Shown here in pieces: positions 59,196 to 64,000 of a stretch of 64,000 nt of DNA. A program made the translations under genes and the position numbers. Source of the DNA: Sinorhizobium americanum. Its GTDB lineage: Bacteria > Pseudomonadota > Alphaproteobacteria > Rhizobiales > Rhizobiaceae. The notes beneath the pieces were generated by a model that saw nothing but the letters and a program-made list of their open reading frames with translations, searched no databases and was not told where the DNA came from. The stretch spans positions 1-64,000 of the forward strand of contig NZ_LNQC01000037.1 in assembly GCF_001651855.1 (NCBI RefSeq), given 5' to 3'. Position 1 is the stretch's first letter. Each line of letters starts with the position of its first letter.

Positions 59196-60620
59196 TTGTT
59201 CGCCTCGAGATGGATCCGCCAACCGCGGAAAATCCAAGCGGCACGACTGAGCAGTACCGAGTATCAGTTGCTAAGGGGAAACGTTCTGAACGCCGACGAT
59301 CTGGAGCGGCATCCCTCGAACGAGGAGTCGCACGGCAATATCACCGGGTTCCTTGCTCGATTGCCGGGCCGCTTCGCCGGTGTCTTGGTCATCATCGTCT
59401 GTTGGCAGCAGTCAACCAACGTGCGGGCAGACGAGTCGACAACAGCGATGCTAACCTCGGGAGACGCCCCGACTTTCTCCTGGGATTTTGGCGCCAGGTG
59501 GGAAGACGTCGACACGCCGGACCTATTCTCAAATGTCATCTTTCCGGGCACGTCCGGGCAACTCGAGCCCCCCGATACCATCGGCCTCAGAACGAACCTC
59601 TCATTCCGGCTGCCGCTGCAGGATGCGGGGATGGGCCCCTTTTTCCTCGAATGGGATGCAGCGCTCTCTCGTGCAAGCGGCTCGTCCGGCAGGGTCGTGC
59701 AGCCGACGGGAAACGGCTTCGATCTCACCGCTGGCGAACCGGCCGGCGGGATCATCTCTCTGGCGACGGGCCGCGATCTCGTAGGCGCGACTGCGGCCGG
59801 CACGATCCATTTCACCGATAGTTCGGGCGACGACGCCCAAATCATGGCTTTCGCCCATTCGCCGGCCGGTAGCAATGCCATCACGCAATACGCCACCAGC
59901 GGCACACAAACGGGCGCCGCGTTCCTCGCCTTGGTCACCAGCGGCGATACGCCGTCGGCCGCCGCTTACGCAGCCTTCGCGGATGATCGCGGTCTGTTCT
60001 TCCAAGCCCTCGGCGACCTCGACGGAAGTGTCGTAAGATCGACGATCGAGCAACAGGCGCACGATTTCGATCAGACGCTATGGCTCGGAGCCGCCCTTGA
60101 ACTCGCAAACGGCTGGACGATAACGCCGAGATTCGGACCGACCTACCGGTCCACAAGGCGGGATACTACCTTTCGAACAGAAGTCGACATCGCCGAGAGT
60201 ATCAAGTCCGGCGTCGCAATTCCGGCAGTCGGCTATCGCGAGAAGGTCAACCTCTCCGCCGACTATTACGGCGTCCTCACGGGTTTCAGCGCAGAAGCGC
60301 CCATGGCCGAAAACCTCCTGCTTCGGATCAATGTCAACGGAGGCGTCGCACATTACCGGGCTCGCCTCGACAATCGAGCCACAGCCATCTTGCCGGGAGC
60401 CGACATCACCCTTTCAGCAAGCGAGCAAGGGCGACGCGGCGGTACCTTCCTGGCCGACGTCAGCGCTGCGATGATCTTTTCATCAAGCAAAAGCCTCTCC
60501 CTGAAATTCGAGGCCGGCACCAGCTTCCTCGCGGACGTGCCGATCTATCGGTCAGGCAAGCTCGCGACGGAAGACGCGCAGAGCTACTATCTGGCCGTCG
60601 GACTGGAACATCGGTTCTGA
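59196..60620 (+). CDS. Outer-membrane beta-barrel protein
   Basis: A protein of up to 474 residues ending in Phe (LEHRF), with alternating amphipathic strands through the last 200 residues (WLGAALELANGWTITPRFGP, then LSLKFEAGTSFLADV), as in outer-membrane barrels. A signal-like segment (RFAGVLVIIVCW, then VRADES) lies 60-80 residues in. So the true start may be nearer, for example the TTG at 59359, though that has no ribosome site. Residues 90-290 could be a passenger or extracellular domain rich in Thr, Ser and Gly. It is divergent from the curlin gene and could be its surface partner; that link is inference. Confidence 0.65.
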   Translation: MFASRWIRQPRKIQAARLSSTEYQLLRGNVLNADDLERHPSNEESHGNITGFLARLPGRFAGVLVIIVCWQQSTNVRADESTTAMLTSGDAPTFSWDFGARWEDVDTPDLFSNVIFPGTSGQLEPPDTIGLRTNLSFRLPLQDAGMGPFFLEWDAALSRASGSSGRVVQPTGNGFDLTAGEPAGGIISLATGRDLVGATAAGTIHFTDSSGDDAQIMAFAHSPAGSNAITQYATSGTQTGAAFLALVTSGDTPSAAAYAAFADDRGLFFQALGDLDGSVVRSTIEQQAHDFDQTLWLGAALELANGWTITPRFGPTYRSTRRDTTFRTEVDIAESIKSGVAIPAVGYREKVNLSADYYGVLTGFSAEAPMAENLLLRINVNGGVAHYRARLDNRATAILPGADITLSASEQGRRGGTFLADVSAAMIFSSSKSLSLKFEAGTSFLADVPIYRSGKLATEDAQSYYLAVGLEHRF

Positions 60621-60638
60621 CCGGACAGCGTAATATTC

Positions 60639-60654
60639 CGCCGAAATCGGCGGG
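60639..60654 (+). terminator. Terminator after the barrel gene
   Basis: CCGCCGA-aa-TCGGCGG, 19 bases after the stop, followed by GCTCTTCTCT. A second small stem (TCTGGT/ACCAGA) follows at 60661-60675. Confidence 0.6.
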
Positions 60655-60835
60655 CTCTTCTCTGGTTCTACCAGAGCGCCGCGACAACCAGATCCGGGTG
60701 GTTTTTGGTGGAGTTGCTGCCCTGGAAATAAAACGCCAGGTTGCGCAAGAATCGATCGTGCATCGTTACAATTCGCCCTGAAAAGTTACTGGACCGAAGC
60801 CCCTGATCTGGCGAATATGAGCCCGCAAATCAGCG

Positions 60836-60889
60836 AATTGATTTCAGTATCAATTTAGATCAGAGCTCACTGCGGAAGTGAGCTCTGAT
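60836..60889. repeat. Two adjacent perfect palindromes
   Basis: AATTGAT-TTCAGT-ATCAATT (60836-60855), then ATCAGAGCTCACT-GCGGA-AGTGAGCTCTGAT (60859-60889), a perfect 13-bp stem. They lie between the convergent barrel and TRAP genes. The first has N6 between TTGAT and ATCAA, two bases too long for a FixK/FNR site. The rest of 60676-61084 shows no gene. Confidence 0.6.
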
Positions 60890-61084
60890 TGGAGAAGGGA
60901 CCGGTTGAGCTCGCGGCGGCTCTCGGGGAAACGTGCTGATCGGCATAGCCCAATGCATTTCAGGGCGGGCGCGATAGTGCCGCCAAAACAACTGCGCCAT
61001 AGGTGGGACATTTCACCGCATTCTTGAAGGGCTCGCTTGCTGACAGCGGGCCCTTCCCTTCTTCAAGGTATCGGTGAACGGCGC

Positions 61085-61115
61085 CTACAGCGCCGCGCGT
61101 CTGACTACTGCATGT
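61085..61115. repeat. Truncated RIME1 relic
   Basis: CTACAGCGCCGCGCGTCTGA, the left end of the element at 50354, is joined to CTACTGCATGTCCT, close to its right-hand palindrome. The middle 60-70 bases are missing. It ends 2 bases from the DctM stop. Confidence 0.6.
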
Positions 61116-61117
61116 CC

Positions 61118-62857
61118 TCAGCCATAGACGTAGTTCGGCAACCACAGCGTCATGCCGGGCCAGGCATACATGATGATCATGCAGAGGATGACGATCAGCA
61201 TGTAGGGCATCATGCCTGCGAAGATCTGCCTGAGCGTGACGTGCGGCGGGGAGACGCCTTTGAGGTAATAGGCGGACATGGCGACCGGCGGCGATAGGAA
61301 GGCCGCCTGGAGATTGACGAAGACGAGAACGCCCCAGACGATCGGATCGATGTCGAAATGCCTGAGCATTGGCAGGAAGATCGGCACGAAGATGATGATG
61401 ATCTCCGTCCATTCGAGCGGCCAACCCAGAATGAAGATAATCGCCTGCGACAGGATCATGAATTGCAGCGGCGTGAGATCGAGTGCAAGCACCCATTGCT
61501 CGACCAGCGCCTGGCCGCCGAGGATCGCGAAGACTGCGGAGAACAGCGCCGAACCGACGAAGAGCCAGCAGACCATCGCGGTCGTCTTCGCAGTCAGGAA
61601 AACCGCTTCCTTGGTTCGCTTCCAGTTGAGCGTTCCCGCCTGCAAGGCGAGCAGGAAGGCCCCCGCGGCTCCGACTGCTGCCGATTCCGTAGCCGTCGTG
61701 ATGCCGAAGAGGATGACGGCAAGCACGACGATGGTGAGGATGGCAAGCGGCATGACCGAGGAGCCCAGGAGCTTCACCACCTGCAGCCGCTCCGCGGTCA
61801 TTTTGCGGTAGTAGCGGACGACGAGGATCAGCACCACGGCCGCCGCCAAGCCGAACCACAGGTAGAAGTTCGTGGCCGGTCCGTCGGCTGCGGCCGGCCC
61901 GGCATCGGCCGCCGGTGCTCCGAGTTCCTCCAGCCCCTCCGGCGCTTCGGTTTCGACCGCCTGCGGATGAATGACCACATACCACCAAACAAGCGCCAGC
62001 GTGCCCGCCGTCAATAAAAAGGGGACGAGCGCTGCAAAGGCATTCTTGACGAGCTTCCAATAGGTAAATCGCCCTTCCTCCGTCTCGATCGCCAGTGCCC
62101 GCCGCGGCGAGATGAGGGCGGCAAAAAGCCCGACGAGCATGTTGCGCGAATAGAGCGCCTCGAGGTGCCTCATCCAGGCCGGTACCGGAACGCGCGTCTC
62201 TTCCTCCGGCAGGGCCGGCGCGATCTTCGGGTTGAGCGCCGCCCAGCCAAGAACATAGGCCAGGTAGAGAAGGGCCAGGAAGAAGCCCGGGAACATCGTC
62301 GCGGCATAAAGCTTGACCACGGATTGGCCTGCGACCGCCGCATAGACGATGATCATTACCGATGGCGGGATCAGGATGCCGAGCGTGCCGCCCGCAGTGA
62401 TGACGCCGGAGGCGAGTTTCACGTCGTAGCCGGCGCGCAGCATCGGGTTCATGGCAATCACACCCATCAGCACCACCACCGCCCCGACCAGGCCGCTGGC
62501 GATGCCCCAGAACGTGCAGATGATCAGCGTCGTCACGGCAAGCGACGCCGGCACGCGCCGGAAGGAGAGCTGGACGCTGTAGAACATCTTGTCGACGAGG
62601 GCGCCGCGCTCCATCACGTAGCCCATCAGCACGAAGAGCGGGATGCAGATCAGCACGTCGTTGGTCATCGCGCCATAGGTGCGCTGGACCATGAGATCGA
62701 AGACGCGGTTGTCGATCCAGTGTTCGCTGGGATTGTAGAAGGCGTAGAAGCCGAAGACCATTCCGAGCCCCATCAGCGTGAACGCCGTCGGAAAGCCCAT
62801 CAGGATCACGACGACGATGAGCATAAGCATGGTCAAGCCGAGAAACGGATCGCTCAC
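61118..62857 (-). CDS. TRAP transporter large membrane subunit (DctM-like, enlarged)
   Basis: A 579-residue permease subunit. The N-terminal half has GFPTAFTLMGLGMVFGF, NDVLICIPLFVLMGYVMERG, GLVGAVVVLMGVIAMNPMLR and GGTLGILIPPSVMIIVYA, the DctM core. The C-terminal half resumes with LFGITTATESAAVGAAGAF and ends NLQAAFLSPPVAMSAYYLKG. Between them (about 225-380) is an insertion of some 150 residues with two extra hydrophobic segments and an Ala/Pro/Glu-rich loop; usual DctM is near 430. It overlaps dctQ by ATGA. The substrate is probably an organic anion but cannot be named. Confidence 0.9.
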   Translation of the reverse strand: MSDPFLGLTMLMLIVVVILMGFPTAFTLMGLGMVFGFYAFYNPSEHWIDNRVFDLMVQRTYGAMTNDVLICIPLFVLMGYVMERGALVDKMFYSVQLSFRRVPASLAVTTLIICTFWGIASGLVGAVVVLMGVIAMNPMLRAGYDVKLASGVITAGGTLGILIPPSVMIIVYAAVAGQSVVKLYAATMFPGFFLALLYLAYVLGWAALNPKIAPALPEEETRVPVPAWMRHLEALYSRNMLVGLFAALISPRRALAIETEEGRFTYWKLVKNAFAALVPFLLTAGTLALVWWYVVIHPQAVETEAPEGLEELGAPAADAGPAAADGPATNFYLWFGLAAAVVLILVVRYYRKMTAERLQVVKLLGSSVMPLAILTIVVLAVILFGITTATESAAVGAAGAFLLALQAGTLNWKRTKEAVFLTAKTTAMVCWLFVGSALFSAVFAILGGQALVEQWVLALDLTPLQFMILSQAIIFILGWPLEWTEIIIIFVPIFLPMLRHFDIDPIVWGVLVFVNLQAAFLSPPVAMSAYYLKGVSPPHVTLRQIFAGMMPYMLIVILCMIIMYAWPGMTLWLPNYVYG

Positions 62858-63567
62858 GGCTCCTCCTCCCCCCCGAGGCCGCGCTGCCGCGCCGCTCTGT
62901 CGATGTCCTGCGCCCGCTCGATCGCCGCCTCGCGCGCCTCGAGGTCGACATGTTCGCTATGGGCAAGCTGCTCGGCGACCACGTCCATCTCCTCGACATC
63001 CTCCATTCGGCGCGGCCACTCCCCGGTCCTCAGACAGGCGATGCAGCGCACGATCTCGGCCAGTCCCTGCAACATCACGAGGGCGCCGGCCACCGGAATG
63101 ACGGTCTTGAAATAGTAGATCGGCGGCCCTTCCGCCGTCACGGTCGAGTGTTCGCGGATCCTCCAGGAGAGGGCGGCATAGTCGTATCCGGCATAGACGA
63201 GGGCCGCGACACCCGGCAGGAAGAAGAGGATATAGAGGGCGAGATCCAGCGTAGCCTGCGTGCGGGGTTTCAGTGAGCTGTAGATGAAATCACCGCGCAC
63301 ATGGGCATTCTGCGCCAGAGCATAGGCACCCGCCAGCATGAACAGGCTGCCGTAGAGCATGTTACTCGCGTCGAAGATCCAGGCTGTCGGCGCGTTGAGG
63401 ATGTAACGCTTGAACACCTCGACGCAGACGAGCGCCATCAGCCCGATGATCAGCCATGCGGCAGCCTTGCCGACCCACACGCTGATCGCGTCAATCCTGA
63501 TCAGAAAACGCTGAACGTCCACGCGCCCCCCCAATTGCCCCAGGCTCCGATCACGCGTCACCGGCAT
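62854..63567 (-). CDS. TRAP transporter small membrane subunit (DctQ-like)
   Basis: A 237-residue protein with four membrane helices (about 32-52, 70-88, 108-130 and 150-170). The conserved stretch is VEVFKRYILNAPTAWIFDAS, and a charged C-terminal tail of about 60 residues (EDVEEMDVVAEQLAHSEHVD) extends into the cytoplasm. The start at 63567 has no strong site; a GTG at 63522 after GGGGGG is an alternative that would give 222 residues. It is coupled to dctM by a 4-base overlap. Confidence 0.87.
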   Translation of the reverse strand: MPVTRDRSLGQLGGRVDVQRFLIRIDAISVWVGKAAAWLIIGLMALVCVEVFKRYILNAPTAWIFDASNMLYGSLFMLAGAYALAQNAHVRGDFIYSSLKPRTQATLDLALYILFFLPGVAALVYAGYDYAALSWRIREHSTVTAEGPPIYYFKTVIPVAGALVMLQGLAEIVRCIACLRTGEWPRRMEDVEEMDVVAEQLAHSEHVDLEAREAAIERAQDIDRAARQRGLGGEEEP

Positions 63568-63597
63568 CAGCCCGGAGACGCGTGAAAGGTGAAAAGG

Positions 63598-64000
63598 TCA
63601 GAGCGACTTCGCCACTCCGTCTTTTCCAAAATAATGGTCGAACGCCAGTCGGCGGCCGACGACGGTGTCCTGTTCCCATCGCGTGGCGCGCTCGGCAAAG
63701 GCGATCTGGGACTGGATGACCTCCTTGAACAGAGGGTTTTCCGCCGACTTCTTCTTCACCACCTCGTCATAGACTTCGAGCTGTCGCTTCAGGATTGCCT
63801 CCGGTGTCTTGTAGAACTTGACCTGATCGGTGGTCTGCATCGCCACATAGTCGCGCGAATAACGGTCGATCGCTTTCCAGTGCATGTCCTGCGAAGCGGC
63901 TTCCGCCGCATTGGTGATGATCGCCTTCATCTGTTCCGGCAACTGATCGTATCGGGCCTTGTTGAACAGGACTTCGAATTGCTCGGCATTCTGGTGATAG
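63598..64000 (-). CDS. TRAP transporter substrate-binding protein (DctP-like), partial
   Basis: The C-terminal 133 codons are in the window; the start lies beyond the right edge. The frame reads YHQNAEQFEVLFNKARYDQL at the edge and ends DHYFGKDGVAKSL. The pattern (FNKARYDQLPEQMKAIITNA, then QVKFYKTPEAILKRQLEV and FKEVIQSQIAFAERA) is that of the DctP/TAXI-like C-terminal helices. The full protein should carry a signal peptide and deliver ligand to DctQM. Confidence 0.83.
   Translation of the reverse strand, partial: YHQNAEQFEVLFNKARYDQLPEQMKAIITNAAEAASQDMHWKAIDRYSRDYVAMQTTDQVKFYKTPEAILKRQLEVYDEVVKKKSAENPLFKEVIQSQIAFAERATRWEQDTVVGRRLAFDHYFGKDGVAKSL

Noticed and set aside
59196..59358. First 54 codons of the barrel gene as genuine N-terminus
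   Set aside because: They precede the signal segment and are basic and unstructured; the real start is probably further in, though none is well supported.
60838..60853. FixK/FNR box TTGAT...ATCAA
   Set aside because: The centre is 6 bases (TTCAGT) where a FixK/FNR site has 4 between TTGAT and ATCAA.
60960..62999. 679-codon minus-strand frame
   Set aside because: Same strand as dctM but another frame; Arg/Gly-rich with no membrane helices, while the dctM frame fits its family.

Overview
The window looks like chromosome of a Sinorhizobium/Ensifer-type alphaproteobacterium. The signs are high GC, an intact RIME1-type palindromic intergenic element (50354-50457) with a diverged and a truncated relative, BA14K-family secreted proteins, a Stf0 sulfotransferase, a FixK/FNR-type box and an NdvB-like beta-1,2-glucan enzyme. 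No species is assigned; this rests on pattern recognition without any database search.

Region 1 (1-12986, minus strand) is the virion module of a tailed prophage of the SU10/P22-like type. In transcription order it holds terminase large subunit, portal, a lipoprotein, a small protein, scaffold, DUF5309-type capsid protein, a chain of small connector genes with 1-4 base overlaps, a nozzle/stabilisation candidate, a GNAT enzyme, an S74-chaperone tail protein and a tail fibre. It runs off the left edge. No integrase or lysis gene is visible.

Region 2 (13146-19022) is a mosaic: a GFA-domain protein, a DUF3309 peptide, a small oxidase-like membrane protein, a possible small terminase (14493-14858), an intact secreted protein next to a frameshifted copy, a second frameshifted gene, and two BA14K proteins. 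Region 3 (19204-22870) looks like prophage control: a DnaA-domain-IV protein, a LexA/S24-type repressor flanked by matching palindromic operators, and small early-type genes.

Region 4 (22937-27304) holds a pentapeptide-repeat protein, a Tim44-like protein, a glycosyltransferase, a sulfotransferase and tRNA-Lys(CTT).

Region 5 (27468-45097) is the most striking part. Two divergent gene strings flank a perfect TTGA-N6-TCAA FixK/FNR-type site at 39655-39668. Leftward are CBS-BON, Zn-alcohol dehydrogenase, phosphoketolase, a GH94 protein like the NdvB C-terminus, a GH144/NdvB-middle-domain-like protein, and a fused EutB-EutC ethanolamine ammonia-lyase with a twin-arginine signal. Rightward are a DUF3141 PHA-synthase-like protein, phosphate acetyltransferase, acetate kinase and enoyl-ACP reductase. 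The enzymes converge on acetyl-phosphate, acetyl-CoA and acetaldehyde, which suggests an oxygen-limitation-induced C2/glucan programme (inference).

Region 6 (45123-50086) has a PhzF-like isomerase, an MFS exporter, a Nudix hydrolase, an EEP nuclease/phosphatase and a secreted TIGR02594-type protein. Region 7 (50087-60620) is about secretion and surface: an RTX protein, a divergent SARP/TolB-N/TPR regulator, a LuxR regulator, a two-gene curli-like locus (CsgH and a curlin with nine 11-residue repeats) and a divergent outer-membrane barrel. Region 8 (61118-64000) is a TRAP transporter (DctM, DctQ, partial DctP) leaving the right edge.
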